Numbered from the stretch's first letter, positions 13,555 through 27,635 are shown. The stretch is 64,000 bases of DNA from Helopsaltes ochotensis (GCA_013400155.1 VXBM01000569.1:434001-498000); one strand, 5' to 3'. Notes: generated by a model not told the origin, from the letters alone. Numbers and translations: made by a program.

Positions 13555-16500
13555 AGAACAGAAGTTAAGAACTGCACAAAACCAAGCAGCAAACTGTTTG
13601 AACGCTGAAATGTCATACTCTGCTCTGCCAAGTCAGAGACAAGTTTGATCCTGCCTTGCAGATAAAGACAAAACCAGCAAGATTAGCAACATTAAACCAA
13701 AAACAACAAGCCAGCAATCAAAAAACTTGGTAAACTTCCTATTACACCTATGCAAATAGCCACAGACTATGAGAACAACATTCCAAGAGACTAGAAAAAT
13801 AACACTTTTATTACACGGTGCTGCAACAACAGTAGTGCAGTAGTGCACTCAGAAAGGAATGAACTATTAAAATAAAACCTCTTGGATCAAATTTTATCAA
13901 CTATAACACTATCCAAAATCACCTGACCAGAAACCTTCTCTCTGAAATTCAGTTTGGCTGCCCATTCAAAGTGTGACTGTGGCCCTACTCTAGTTTCTAG
14001 AGATCATTAAAAAAAAAAAAAACCAACAGAAAAACAAACCCTGTCCAAGCCCTGCAATTAAGTATTAACTGGCGTCACTGAAAGCATCAGTCACTCTCAC
14101 AGACGCTCTTGAGGAAACACAAAACAGAGGACGAGGTGTTCCCTCCCTCCTCTTTCAGATTAGGGCTAAGAAAACACCTGAAGAGATTTTTCACTTCCCT
14201 AAAGTGTGTTTCCTCCAGTGACCATATACGGCAGGAAATGCACAGGTGTGGATTTCCTCCATGTGATCATAAACTTCTGTCTCTTTTTCCTTCTGTTTTC
14301 CTGTGCTGGCCAAGCCTGCTCTTTAACTGGGACAGCTGACATTCTCAAGCACACCCTCCCTATCCATCACACTGAGGCACACACAGGTAGCTCCAGCCTA
14401 GACAGAAGCTCACATGAAACTCCTGGAAAATAAATAAAGCATGATTTTGGTTCTCCAGGAGCTCCCACACAGAGCTGTACCTGTGGGAACATCCCAGGGC
14501 AGATGGCTCTAGACATGCTGACACTTAAATCCTGGGTTTCCCAAACCTCCACGTTCTCCCCAAAACTACAGACAGTGGAGAATTTGATCTGTTATACCAA
14601 CAGGAGATGGAAAAGTTTGGTGCCATACTGACCTGGTTTCTACAGCAATCTCTAACCAAACCACCGCTAGAAATTTTGTTTTAATTAATTGCTTGCATAT
14701 TTCTAGCTAGCACTAGTATACCGAAGTTATATTATTTATACAAAAGAGATGTTGAAATAAGAAACACACTATATTTAATTTTTTTTCCAGACACTTTCTA
14801 GGTCAGATGCATTTATTTCCTTCTAAACAGTCAAGAATTTTACTCTGCTCAGGATCACAAAACAGAAGGCAAAAGTCTTTCCCAAGGCACACTTAAATGG
14901 TGCAGTTGACTTACCCACAATCAATTCTTCTGAAGAGTCCATGGCTCAACAGAGATTTACACATCAAAGAAAACTAAGTATGCACATTTCCACAAATCAA
15001 TGGGGGGTTTTTACCCCCCCTGGCAGAACAAACACCACAAATTGCAATTTGTCTCACAGCATCTCTTCATTAAAGTTCCTGAGCAGCTAAAAAAATGCCA
15101 CCTTGAAGATTGCAAGGTCTCTCTGGAAGTGCAGCAACCTCCCCAGACATGCCTGAACCCTGCTTTTAGCAGTGGCCTACTGCTGCCAGAGCAGTCAAGC
15201 CCAGAATTAGCTGCAAGCTCCAAAGACAGGATGATGCCAGCTCCATCCCAAAGTCTGTCAGCTCCTAGTCTGTCCTGACCAGCAGGGTAGGCAAGCACAG
15301 TGTTGGTGAACACCCAAGCCACCCTGCAAGCTCAACTCATGATCTACTAACCAGCATCCAAGGACCAGCTCCTCGTTTGCAGACTGGACAACTGGACTGG
15401 CACAAATCCTTGGGTACAGCACGAGGCACTCCACATGAAAGGGGAAGGAAAGTGGTTTAGGCTTGCCAGAGATGCCATAAGGCAGCCTACATAGCACTTA
15501 CTTTATACACCTACAACACTGCCCAAATATCTCCTGAAGATGGTGAGAACTTTACCAATTTTAGCAGAGCCAAAAGTGACTCTCTTGATTCTGCAATTCC
15601 CATAAGCATCTAGGGACAGGTGGGAAGGGAAGCAAGGTCACCATAAAGCAAGATTATTTTATATTTCTGCAGTTTGGAAATGATGTATCAGTAATAGAAA
15701 GCATAACAAAGCTTATTTCCCAATCCTTTATTTTTAAAGATCTTTTGTCCACTTAGCAGGTGTCAGAAGATAAAACTCTCACACAGAAGCAATACAAAAT
15801 AAAGAAAATTTGTGAAGAGGTCATATCTGTCCAAAACAAATTACGCTTACACTTTTCTTGATTTGGGACTCTATCCAAACTTGCAAGGAAAATCTATTAC
15901 TATCAAGCAATTGAGATCTCCTGACAAAAATTGAAAGTCAATATTTTGTCACTTCAGTCTCCTGCTCTTCAAGTAGATTTCTAGTGTTTGGGCTCCAGAA
16001 GTCCTTGTTGTGAGGTAGGAACCTGACCATACAATTATTGTCATTAGTGATGAATGATGTTTATGAAATACTTTTCTACCAAGTTCAGACTCTCATAATA
16101 CACACAAGAATGACTTTTGACCATGTCTGTTCTGGAAAACCATCTCTCAGGAGAGACAGAAAAATGTGGAGATCAATATATTACTATGTACTTGATCCAA
16201 GCTGTAACCAAGTACATATACATGACTTTCAGAATGTCATACAAACTTTAACTTTCAGGTTTTATTTTTAAAATACTTCATCATTAGACAGCAAATTTTA
16301 TGCAGTTGAACAAAATTAGCAGAGCAGAAAGTTCTTTTAGCAAGGAACTGTGTCAATTTAGCAAGCTATTGGGCTTGCTAAACACAACTGTGAAGATAGA
16401 AAACCTGAATTTTGCCAGAGTTCAGAACCAAGAGGTCCAAGAACTACCAGAAGCTTATTTGATCTGATTATTGGTCTGTTTGCATTTCAGATTATGCATC

Positions 16501-17484
16501 TGGGAGAGTGACAGATGAAGTGTTCAGGGAAAAAATTAATCAGAACCAAATAACTTCCAGAACACTTTCTACACATAACTTTCATTTAACCTAAAAGTTA
16601 GCACTGAAGAAAGATAGATAAATGCATGGCCCTGTTCAGACACTTATCCAACCACTCATTGCTCAAGTCAGTCTCCTGAATTTGTGGCTGAAGGGTCAGG
16701 TGCAACCTCACAACCGGCTGGAAACACTTCTCCTTCCCTGTGTCATGCTGAGGGGAGGAAAAGCTGCCTTCAGCCTCACCACTGCTAATGGCAAGATAAA
16801 ATGATTACTGCAACATGCAGACCTTGAAAACCATGTACCTCACTCTCAGCCACACCACCCACACCTGCAAACAGCACCTTGTCCTAGGATTCATCCTATT
16901 TTAGTCTTAAAGTTTGCATTATGCATTTGCGGTGCTCTGGCTGTCCTCTATGAATGGGCTCATCTCCACCCAGCACACAAGAGAGAAGACAAAGCTTTAA
17001 TTTTCCTACAGTTACCATTCAGACATATCCAACACGTTTCTGCATTCATCATGAGAGGGGTTGGGGTTTTTTTCTGCATTGCACAAAGATAAATTAAGAG
17101 TTGCAGATATCAAAAGGAACACTACATGATTCAAACATATTTAACACCTCGAGGCTTCCAGGAGGCAGTCTGGACTTTGAAAGAAACAGATTTCCTTGAA
17201 AACAGACTGCTTACTTTACAGTGCTGTAATACTGGCTACTGCTAACAGTTAGGGGGAAATGTTCTGAAATGCACACACCAGGGCCTAAGAGCATGAAAGA
17301 AAAGGAGTAACTCATTTTCACTTCACTTTAAAATATGTCTGAGCTAATAAAAATTCATTTTGGGGGAGTGGTGGTGTGATTTTCATTTTGCTTGCTTTAA
17401 TCAACAGATCTTTTGAGGAGAGAGACAGCTGGTACCATCTGTTCCCGGACAGAATGAAAACTAAAATCTCTTTGCTGTACTTAC

Positions 17485-17600
17485 ATGTGAGGACTGAGTT
17501 CATAAAAGTTTCGGTTTCTGTATTCTTCCACCTTCTCTGGAGTATAAATGGGTAGAGATCTGTAGGGGTTTATTGATATCACCACGCTGCCAATGTATGT
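17485..17600 (-). CDS. MYO1B: MYO1B exon 3: start of the myosin motor domain (residues 46-83 plus 2 bases)
   Basis: This is the second coding exon of MYO1B, 116 bases long: 38 full codons plus two bases of codon 84. It reads TYIGSVVISINPYRSLPIYT, then PEKVEEYRNRNFYELSPH. The stretch NPYRSLPIY (about residues 56-64) is the conserved purine-binding loop of the myosin motor (NPxxxxxY class), which contacts the nucleotide base. The acceptor is a pyrimidine-rich tract ending CAACAG, with its AG at 17601-17602. The donor GTAAGT is at 17479-17484. The exon starts in phase 0, so it joins exon 2 as ...DEVY|TYIG..., as in known MYO1B. It ends after AT of a codon expected to be Ile84, which begins the family segment IFALSDEAY. 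From memory, I for V and T for S are the only differences I see from the mammalian protein here. No frameshift or stop is present. The next exon, carrying the P-loop GESGAGKT, was not found in this window. Confidence 0.97.
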
Positions 17601-20362
17601 CTGTTGAAGGAAATGAGAAAATTATTGCGGGTTTTTCTTTTTAACATACTTTTGCTGCTTATATATTATTTGCCCATTTAATACTTTTGTGGAAACAAAA
17701 CAAACAAACAAAAAAAGCCTAATTGTAGCAATGGATAAATAGGCTCATACATTCTGAAACACCTTTCAGATACTCTCTCTTGGGTACCAAGTAGCTATTT
17801 CTGCATAGCTGAAAGCCTCTTATGAACACTTTCTACAAGAAAGCCCAATCGTACTGTATTTCTGTGACTAATTCAGTTGGGGGAGGGAAAGGCAAAAGGA
17901 CACAGATGTTCATGAAGAACGGACTCCATCTGCATGGCAAATGTCACACGAGCTTTGCAGCAGCCCTTGGGCACTCCCAGCAAACCCCATAAGGCAAGGC
18001 TGGCACTTGGCTGTGCCCCTCTTCCCAAGGAAGAGCTTCATGTCACCTCGTCAAAGCCTCAGGCACAGAAGAAACCTGAAGGGGAACAGCCTCAGACAGG
18101 TTTGTGTCAAAGGAGACATTTATTGTCGGGGTTCAAGCCAGACAAAGTCCTGCCATGGTTTCTCAGCAGAGGTGAAGTGCAATTTTTATTTCCAGATTCT
18201 AAACGTACTCAGCACCACCCTGGGAAAGCAAAGGGAGAAACGTGGTGTTTCACTCTGTTAGATCCTGAAGGGAGACCAGTTCTGCTGGTCCCATGTCTGC
18301 TCATGACACAATTAACTGGAATCCTTAAGCCTACTGTCAGCTATCCCACAGCTTTCTGTGCCTCCCTCCAGCTCCAAGGGCTGCAAACAAATACACCGAG
18401 TGGCAAAAAATGCCAAAACCCCATTCCATCCTGCCTGCGCATACTGACCAAAGATTAATAAAACCACAAGTGTTTGGTATCTCTTTCCACAACTGTGAAA
18501 CAAATAAATAACACCTGATGAAACATGGTTTTCCAGTAACCAGTGCTCCCTGGGAGGTATATATGCTCTACACAAAAGCTAAAGGTTCCCATTACTTGGG
18601 TTATATTTGCAGTAACTACAGAAGAGAAAAAAAATTTAGTTTTTAATATGTGCTATGATTCTAAAGGCCTTCTGTGCAGTGATATCTCAGCACCTGATAA
18701 CCACTATTTGGACTTTTCCCCACAACATTCCATAAAGAAAATACTGTAATTTTCACTTTTAAATGGGAGGAGAGGCATGAGGAACCCAAGCTATTGACCA
18801 GCAAGTTCAGTAGAGCACCAAATTACAGCCAGGGCTGCAATAACAAATGAAAAATATTAATTGTTGCAATCCTTCCAGATCTAACTTCCATGCCTAAAGC
18901 GATTTCCCGCTAAATGCTACTAAATCTGGTCCTAAGCAGAAAGAGAGGAGAGGAATATTTCCCATTTTCCACTGCACACATATGCACAGGCAAGATGTGA
19001 ACTCACATGGCATCTTCTGTCCCAAACTGAGTGCAAAAACCAGACTGTAGTGATAAAACAAGTGCCATGAGGCCTCCAAAGACCCTCACACCCTTGTAGT
19101 GTTTCCTACTCCTGGGACGGAGCAGAAGCAGCCAAATAATTAAGAGTTTTGCTTCTTTCAAGCACACACCACTGTGTGTGCTTATGTAAATGTTCTTCAA
19201 ATGAAGAAAAAATTGTTCTAGCTTCATGGCCATCCTCCCCCTATGGAGGAAATAATTTTCCAACTACGTCTAATCTTTTTGGCTGAACAAGATGGAAAGG
19301 CTAAAATTGCCTTTCTGCAGTGTTTACTTTGCTCTCTCTCAACACATGCGGCCTTGGCAATTTGGAAGTCTACAGATTCCTGGCAAGAGTAACAGATGCC
19401 AAAAAGTAAGAAGCTTTCTAGTCTTCCCAAGCGCACAGATACCCCAATTAGGAACTCTTCTCTGATAAAACATTAATAAATTGTTTCCTCCTATAATTTA
19501 GGAATTTGTGAGCTCAGCCTATTGTGAAAGCAGTGTTGCAAAGTATCAGCAGAAGAGTAACGAAGGCCAAAGCTTGAACATTATATTTTGAAACATGAAT
19601 TCTTTGGAGCACAAAGACTTGTCCCTATTCTGCTACCATAATAGCACACAACTTAATCATTACACTCCTTGAAGTACCCTGGGACATCAAGATAAAGAAA
19701 GATGACTGAAAGTGAAAACCTTGATTTTTAATTTTGAGTACAGGCATTTAAATGAGATTTATTTAGAACCACATCTTCACAGCTAAGTGCTGCTTAGACA
19801 ATGTATTTTAGGAATTCAAGTCAGCTCTTTACTGCCAGATCTGAATAAATACAGGCCATTTCCTAAAATACTAATATTTCAAAAGGTCAAATGGCTATAT
19901 TGAAACAAAGACGTATTCCAATCCATTTTAAACACCAAGCCAAAGTGTGCCAAGAAGTCATTGGGTTTGTTGCAAAGCTGCTTACAAGAACTAATACATT
20001 TCCTCTTCTGAAAATGCCAGTCTCTCAAAGCTGATCCCTAATAGCTACTTGCTACTGGTGGTCTGTGAGATTCCACATAACAGGGATAAACAGATCCGGA
20101 AAATAGCTTTCCCACATAACATCTGTCTTCCCACCAGAGCTCTATTATAAACAAACAAAATAAATGGCTTAAATCCTTGAGCGAGCGACAAGCACAGAAA
20201 CATTCCAGTGCTGAAAGCAGAACGCCCAAGAGTAGTGGGAGACCATACCACAGCACCCCAGGGACAAAAGGGATGCTTGAATTGCCCTGCTTAAGGACAA
20301 AAATGAAAGAAGAAGAGTGGCCTCATGATGATGGATGCACAGAATACAGTCAGGAGATTTGA

Positions 20363-20381
20363 TTTCTTTCTTTCTTTCTTT
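20363..20381. repeat. TTTC microsatellite
   Basis: Nearly five pure TTTC units in MYO1B intron 2. Confidence 0.95.
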
Positions 20382-23296
20382 GACATGGTCTCGTTATGCA
20401 AGTTTGGATGAGATCTGCTGTCCCCTCAAGTTTTGCTAACTAGACTCTTGATAATACTCCTTCCACCCAACTTCTACTTTGTTGCAGCTCACAAAGGCAA
20501 ATTCTGTGTTTGCTCAGAACACAAAGCAAAAGGATCCTCACTCATCGTCTGAGTGCATCTCTCATGTGGCGTGGCAACACTGCAACGGGCTGAAACGTCA
20601 GCTTCAAAGCAGAGCATTCAAATTTCTGTCAGCTTAAATGACAACACATGCTGCATTTTCCACCAAAACAACACATACAACTCATTCCTGTTCAGATAAG
20701 GGGCTAGCACCTCAAGCAGGAAGAAATCCCAAATTCCAATTCAACTGGACAAGCTGTTAATGTTTGTCACACATCACTTCTAAATCCTGGTCCAGATGAA
20801 ATAACTCTTTGATGTCCCACTTTCTCCCCCTAGGACTGGAGGCCAGTGTAATCATTTGGGGCAAGATATTAGTGCTACTTCAAGTTTACAGGTACCATGC
20901 AAGGCCTTCGGAGCCTTTCTCACCCAAGCAGACTGGCTTAAGAAAACACGTCAAATAGCAGGATGATAACGAGGCTCTTGCTGCCTGTGGGAAATATACA
21001 GGCAGCAGCCTCTTCCCAGTCAAGGGCTAGGGAAAGTTATTGCTATAAACTGGACATTTCCAGCTGAGAGGCTGCAGAAACCTCACAGTGAGCCCAGTGA
21101 AAGGTCCCCAGACACTCTGCAGCCAGGCTGCACAAGCACTGCAATGAAATCTGATACACCAGAGAGAGGTAGTGCAGGCCGACCCAAGAAGGGGATCCTT
21201 TAGAAGAACACTAGTACAACTTACAGAGAATATTTCACACCCTGGGATATAGTATATTCATAAAGCTATTTTTCTTCCTGTCACAGGTAGACTTACAATG
21301 CCCCAAGGGCCAGAAGAGAGGAGATTGCACCTGCAGAATCCAGGGAACACTACTGATACCAGTTGAGGTTGCAGCACAAAAGTTGTACAGCTGGGGCTGG
21401 CATAAAAGCCCACTCCGTATCCTTCAAAGCTTTTCTGGATCTGTGGCAATCTCTGCAGAGCAACTTCTTCAGAAGTTAAAATCATTAAACATCTACACAG
21501 ATTTGTTGTAAACCTTTTGGAATTGTACCCACATCTCTTTTGTCAGCTCTGCTAAAAACCCACCGTTTCTTACTTCTGGTAGCCTTTCTCACAGTCCAGA
21601 AAATTGCTGCTGCACACAAGTCAGTCCTGCTGTAAAATACCCCAAGTGCTGATGTACCTGGCAAGTGCACTAAATTCCCACTGGGCAACAAGGTTTCTCT
21701 GTATTTATTTAATTTGTTAAACTTTGGAGCACAGAATTAGAAAACAAAGAAATTTTAGTAAAATAAGATTGCTAGTTTGGATTCTTCCATTTATGCAGGC
21801 CAATTTTAATACTCCATATATATATAATGCATATTGCTTTAGTAATGCTCTGCTCAAATAATCATTTGGTTCCTACAACTTTGAAGAGTTTCAGATCATG
21901 CCACCAAAACAATTCATTGAAATGGGAGACAATAAAGTAGGATCAAAGAAAAGTGTGACTATGTTTTATTGGAATTAATCCAAAACCAAAGCTTTCCCAG
22001 CACTGTTTTCATTGTGGTGGGGGAGGGCTGTGTTTTGGTTTTCTGGGGGTTTTTATAATGTGACACATGACAATTATAATTCTAATATAATGCTCATTTT
22101 CCTTTGTATTTGCCTGATCTACTGCAGTTCTGCATCTTGCCAACTCATAAGCACGTGTGCTGCTGCATGTTCAGAACAGCAGAGGCCAAAGAGATGGCAG
22201 AGGAAGCCTGTACTTACATGTTTTAAGTTTTTTGAACTGTCTCAATCTCAAACAGAGCTGGGCAAATTTAAAACTACAACTTTACTCTATAATGAAGTTT
22301 CCCATTTTAATGAGCATTACCAGCTAGATCAGTACTGTATTAAAATATCACCTATTATTTGAACAATCATATTGTGAGCTCAAATTTGTTTTACATTGTG
22401 GTTGGCCACAACAAAATAGTTAAATGCACTGTGCCTCTGGTCCATTGTGTATTTTCAGGTTGGAAACACAAAGTTGCACGAGACAGTGTTTGAAATGAAC
22501 AAGGAAAAGAACAACATCAAGACTAAAAGCAAAACCACCTGAGCCCGTTGCTGTTTCTGGGGCTTTGATTTACTGTATTCCTGTGTATGGCAATGGAGGT
22601 GTTTGTGTTGCTTGGTGGAGAGGGATGGGCTGGGTACTTGAAAAAGACAAACAAATAAACAGACGTGGATTTTATCCTGTAGCACTCCAGGGTTTGCCGG
22701 CACCGTTTCACAACAGCACACACAAAATAAACTCCACCTGTGATCCAAGCCGAGCAGCTGCACTTCAGGTTGGGGCAATGCTGGGCTAACACTGCTTGTG
22801 CTTCAGTGAGCTGGGAGCTGCAGCAGAGAAATATATCACTGGATTTCTGAACAAACACAGACTACTCTCCATGATGATGAAAACTCTCTTGCTCAAGCCC
22901 ACCTTCCCAGAAACAGCATTTTAGTCCCAGCAATAGAGTGGACAAAGTCTGTATGTTGTAATAGAAAAAACACCCCAATCCTGGTAAGCTACTCTACGTC
23001 CTTAATGCAGTTATTAACCAGGACAGGCAGCCTTGTAAAACCTGGACGAGACAGTAAAGGCTGTAAAAAAACTACCCAGAAGAGCAGTGGATGAGGTCCT
23101 GAAGGGATGAGAAGGGAAAACAAGAAACTGAGGAGACAAAATAACAGTCCTGTACAAAGCACATTAACGGCTGATACAATGACTCAAGAAACAAAGCTCA
23201 AAGGCAGAAGCCTACATCTGTATCCCAGAGCAAACAATCACACACAGGCGACCTATGCCAAAGAGGATAACCACATTACTAAAAGATTTTCAATAC

Positions 23297-23381
23297 GGGC
23301 TTGATCCTGCAAGTCGCTGTGCAAGCAGCAGCAGCAGCCTGGACAAGCTGTGGGCAACCCGCACTGGCCAGGATCAAGCCC
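23297..23381. repeat. 13-base perfect inverted repeat (possible stem-loop)
   Basis: GGGCTTGATCCTG at 23297-23309 is exactly complementary to CAGGATCAAGCCC at 23369-23381, with 59 bases between. The interval carries a CAG-rich stretch. A related direct repeat, CAAGCCCTGAA, occurs at 23376 and about 35 bases further on. Either transcript strand could form the stem. No known RNA family is recognised. Confidence 0.7.
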
Positions 23382-26300
23382 TGAACTGCACTGCAACCTG
23401 TTTGAGATCCAAGCCCTGAAGTGAGAGCAGATCATTTGCCAGGGGAAGACACCCACACTGCAAGTCGGAGCGAGTACGAGAAGCGGATGCATGAGCGCAG
23501 ATTATCGGGTTTCTCTTCTGAGCTTCTTGAGGGCACAGAAATCTCTGCCCTGCTCAGTGAACATTGCTGCTAACCTCAACATCATTATGACAGACTCCCG
23601 TGTTGTTATTAACGAAGCTGACTAATCCTCTCTGCTGGTCTCCTCTCTGGCTACATTGGGATGTTTTATACAAACAAAAAGAGCTTCTACACAGGATACA
23701 AATATAGGTAAAACCTGAAAATAAGTCAACCTGAAGAAGTCAACCCAAAGATGACATGAGGAATTTTCAAGACAGTGCTTAAACACCCCCCCGAAAGTGT
23801 GCTTGCCCACTTCTCAAAAAAGAAAGACTTGTTTTCACAAGCAAACAGTAGCTGGAGATTGGCTATGTCTGTGCCAAGAAACCACTGGTGAAAACATTAG
23901 TGAGAGCATTCATTCCAAAATGTTCCTATTTCTGTATAAATGAAATGTGGGGGGAGAGAAGGGGAACCTTCTGCCATGTTGCAGCCATGGCTAACTTATG
24001 CTCTTCAGGGTGAAAGCCATGTTTTTGCAGCCCTTGGACACTTTTGCTTCTATTTCTCCATTTGTCAATCTTTCATTAATCTTCCTTTAGTGTTTTGGTT
24101 TCATACAACATGCACTGAAACCATCAATAAACCCACCAAATGTCATCATCACCTTAGTGAAGAAATACACAGTATTCTGAGACAAAGGTAACACTATAAC
24201 TGGAGGCATTTTCTATACTTTCTCCTCTCTTTTTTCAAAATATCACATCAGAGGCAAAAAATAAAGAGCGTGTAGGGGAGCAAAAGACCCCTTCATACAG
24301 CCCACCAAATGCATTCAGTTTTCCCTGATCCTTATTACAGTCTTCTTACTCCTTTATGCAAATACTGCATGGAGCCCTACAAACAGTGCCTTAAACACGA
24401 GGCCCAGAATCGTGGGAGCTGTACAAAAAGGAAAGGAAACAAAGCACTGCCTTGAGATAAATAACTCTCCTCCCACAAGGCACTTCAAGGTAAAAAGCAG
24501 CCAACCTGCTGTGAAAATCTTTACTCCTGACTCTGGGCAAGTTACAAAGTTTGTTTTGCCGGAGCAGGCTGATGTACAGGGCCAGAAGACCCACAGGATT
24601 TTTATCTAGATAACAAAGCAAAGCAAGATTTGCAGGGTGGCAGAATACTTCTTAGGCCACAAGCTATCACAGCAAAAGATGTGCCTTGGGCACACAAGCC
24701 TTTCTTCACATCTGAAGAAGCAGCAGACTTCAAGGTCCTAGCCGGTGGCAGCTGCAACAATATTATTACTACAACGCAGTAGCTTCCCTCAAAGGGCAAA
24801 ACTGTGGAGGCACTGATGGGAAAATTGCTCAAATTGACACAGGCATTCCCCAAGGGAGGAAGAGAAGGAGATGGGATGAAACTCAGGTCCCCTGGGCTCC
24901 CATCACAAGCAGATGGATGGCTGCTGTGATCCAGCTCTCAAACCATCCTCCCTTTAAGAAGCTGGTCAGCCACACCTGCCACTCCTCAAAATCCCAAAGG
25001 AAGACTAGCAGCCCAGGCTGGACTCGCTGGATAAACACAAGTAAACCCATGAAAGTACAAGAGAGCAGGAAAAGCTCCTGCAAAGCACAGTCCTGCTACC
25101 AGCCAGCACACAGAGCTACCACGTACCCCAAATCCACAGGGGACAACAACCCTCATCAAAACCCAACAAAGGACACCACCCAGCCCCACAGAAACATTTT
25201 AAAGGTGAACATGATCATGCTGGCATCAGGAGGTAATGAAACTGAGAATAAAACTGAACTTCAGCAGTCACTCAGTTACTACCACCACACAGATCTTCCC
25301 AGCAAGCTGCACTTGTGTTTCCCAATACCACAAGACTCTCTTCTTCCCAGCATCAATGGGATGGTCACACAAGGCTGATGCAGACCAGGACAATTGGTCT
25401 CATTCACATAATTCTGTTCCCTACCCTGTTCTTGCAAATGTAGCATCTGTAATACCAGGTACGAGTGCAGCAGGAACAAAGCCACTGTGCTCGACAGCAA
25501 TTCAGTGAAGTCCTAAATAATCTAAGGTAGCTGAAAATAGGATCAATCAAGAGTATAGACAAACACAGTGGAGTAAAGGCAAGTCAAAACCAGAAAGGCT
25601 AACCCTAAAATATTAAAGCAATCGAGATCAGGAGGAAGCAGCTCAGTCTATGAAACAAGCACACCACAACAGCCATGCCCGCAGAAGGCAGCCACAAGGA
25701 TGGTACCTCAAACAGATAAAACAGTGTTATTACCCTGGAATGCCAAATATTTAATGTTTCGGTGATAAAACAACAAATGTTCAGTAACATAAGACTGCTG
25801 CTGCCCAAAACAGCCCACAAACTCCACGCACCAGAAAATACAAATTAAACGCTGACATCAGAGAAAGATTCCGTTTTGTTGTAAGAACAAAAAGCAAACA
25901 AACATTTTCTTGTAAGGAACAAAATGTTGACCTCTGCAAATTTGGGAAGACTTCAAGAAACAACATAACTGTGGGGAAAAATGTGCAGGGCAGCAGAATA
26001 AAGCCATATCTGACCTCTAAAGGCTGACTCCTGTGAGCCTACGCAGCTCCACTCCCCTCCAGACTCCTCACACCTCCCTTGACACTTCCACATGCCTCAC
26101 CAAGCAACAAACCCAGCATAAAAATAAGTTTCAGACCAATAGAAATACTACAATTTATCCAAAATCTCTACCATTCATGAGTCACTGTAAATGCATATAT
26201 AGACAGATGCCCCCTCCCACTTGTCAGCATCCCAAACTGCAAAGGAAAAATAATTGCTGAACTGGATTGGGTGAGCATATTTCAGCCTACTTAGGAAACA

Positions 26301-27318
26301 AAAAAAACCTTAAGAGAGGAAGTTCAACAGAGCAAGTCAAAAATTCATCAATCACACACAAACTGAACTTTATGAATGTATTCTAAGTTTTCCATGCGGT
26401 CTGCAGGTCACACATTTTAACCACACAAACTGCTCCCTGAAACCTTCAAATAATCAACATTGTGGGATTCTTTCCTACTTGCTAATGCATTGCCCATGAG
26501 CCACATTTTACTTCGTAAAGTTAACGAAAGACTCCCACGGGCTTTTGTTACCAACAGTTACAGAAAAGAACTTTTGTGGAACAGCAATGCAAATTTTATC
26601 AATGTAAAGTTTAAGAGTTGCAAAAGCAATATAATAAACAATTACAGCTTTCTAATGAGATTTTTCTTGGTCAGACATACCTCAGACATTTCCAGACATG
26701 ACTAAACTCTAAGATTCCCATTTCCAATTAACACATGTGTGTTACCCAACAAACCCTCCCCCCTCCCAAAGCCACTCAGCATGAGATTACTGCAGAATCT
26801 GATGGTCTTTAGTAGAATATTTGGCCTAACTCCAGCTCCACCAGCCTTCATGCTTATTTTTATAGGCACAGCCTCCAGCTTTGTGCTCTAGTATGTAACA
26901 CAACACCCAAGTCTATTAAGCTTTCCACCAAATACACATAAAATTGAACAACAGGTAATCAAGCCACAGTCTGTGCCCTCACTCTTAGGAAGGAACTCAT
27001 TGCCTTGTTTGCACCATGGCATGAAACTTTGCCAATGTTCTTGAAGGGTTTACAGTGAACATGCCTGGGATGATACAAAAGGATCATCAGAGGATCCAGA
27101 TCAAAATGCTTTTCCAAAGGGAGCTCTTATGGAGGAGATCAAAGAGGCAAACGGAGCTGGCACTAGGATCTCCAACATCAAACATAATAACTGTGAAAGA
27201 GACTAGAAAAGGCAAAAAAAATCTTCTAGTGGAATGAGCCCAGCGATATGTCATCTTTGGCTATGGGGAGGGGAGAGCTTTGGCATTGTTCAGTGACGGT
27301 TTGATCTGACTCTCACAT

Positions 27319-27635
27319 TTTATAGAGTCACAGAAGAGTTTGAGTCAGAAGGAATATTCAAAGGTCTGTAGTCCAATCCCCTCTGCAATGAGCAGGGACA
27401 TCTCCATCTAGATCAGATTGCTCAGAGTCCATCTCCATGAATGCTTCCAGGGACGGGGCATTTACCACCTCTCTGGACAGCCTATTACTGTGTTTTACTA
27501 TCCACATCATAAAAAATTTTCTTGCTTATCATCCAGTCTACCCTCTTCGAGCTTAAAACCAATATTCCTCATCCTGTCACAACAGGCTTTACTAAAAAGT
27601 TTGTGCCCATCTCTCCTCTAAGACCCCTTTGTGCA
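27319..27635 (-). mobile_element. Old CR1 LINE fragment, 3' end
   Basis: On the minus strand this reads as a diverged CR1 3' end. Family segments for GCCTGTTGTGACAGGA, then AGAGAGGTGGTAAATGCCCC, CCCTGGAAGCATTCA and ATGTCCCTGCTCATTGCAGAGG follow in the expected order, ending in a degraded terminal repeat near 27321. Several substitutions, small indels and A/T runs separate it from the family pattern, so it is an older insertion, perhaps of the CR1-Y/C type. No coding capacity remains. It lies in MYO1B intron 2 in the same orientation as the gene. The upper border near 27635 is approximate, because similarity fades beyond it. Confidence 0.88.

Larger units (their letters stand above)
1..17484 (-). 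other. MYO1B: MYO1B intron 3, 5' part (runs out of the window)
   Basis: The intron begins at the GTAAGT donor (17479-17484) and extends beyond position 1. I searched the minus strand for the next MYO1B exon (IFALSDEAY...GESGAGKT) and saw no match, so the intron appears to exceed 17.4 kb. It contains a CR1 fragment, an AT dinucleotide run and a 21-base tandem duplication, listed separately. Scattered open frames (for example 164 codons at 11226-11720) have no recognisable domain, no family resemblance and no exon-like borders. A GC-richer patch at about 5060-5345 is not CpG-rich enough to call an island. Otherwise I see nothing functional. Confidence 0.85.

Noticed and set aside
17934..18458. 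Open frame of 174 codons on the plus strand in intron 2
   Set aside because: It has no recognisable motif and no splice or promoter context, and it is antisense to MYO1B. It is the longest chance frame in the intron.
22864..22930. C-box-like ATGATGA considered as a C/D snoRNA
   Set aside because: No D box (CTGA) at a suitable distance and no terminal stem were seen.
24917..25378. Open frame of 153 codons on the plus strand in intron 2
   Set aside because: It is polar and low-complexity, with no family resemblance and no exon borders.
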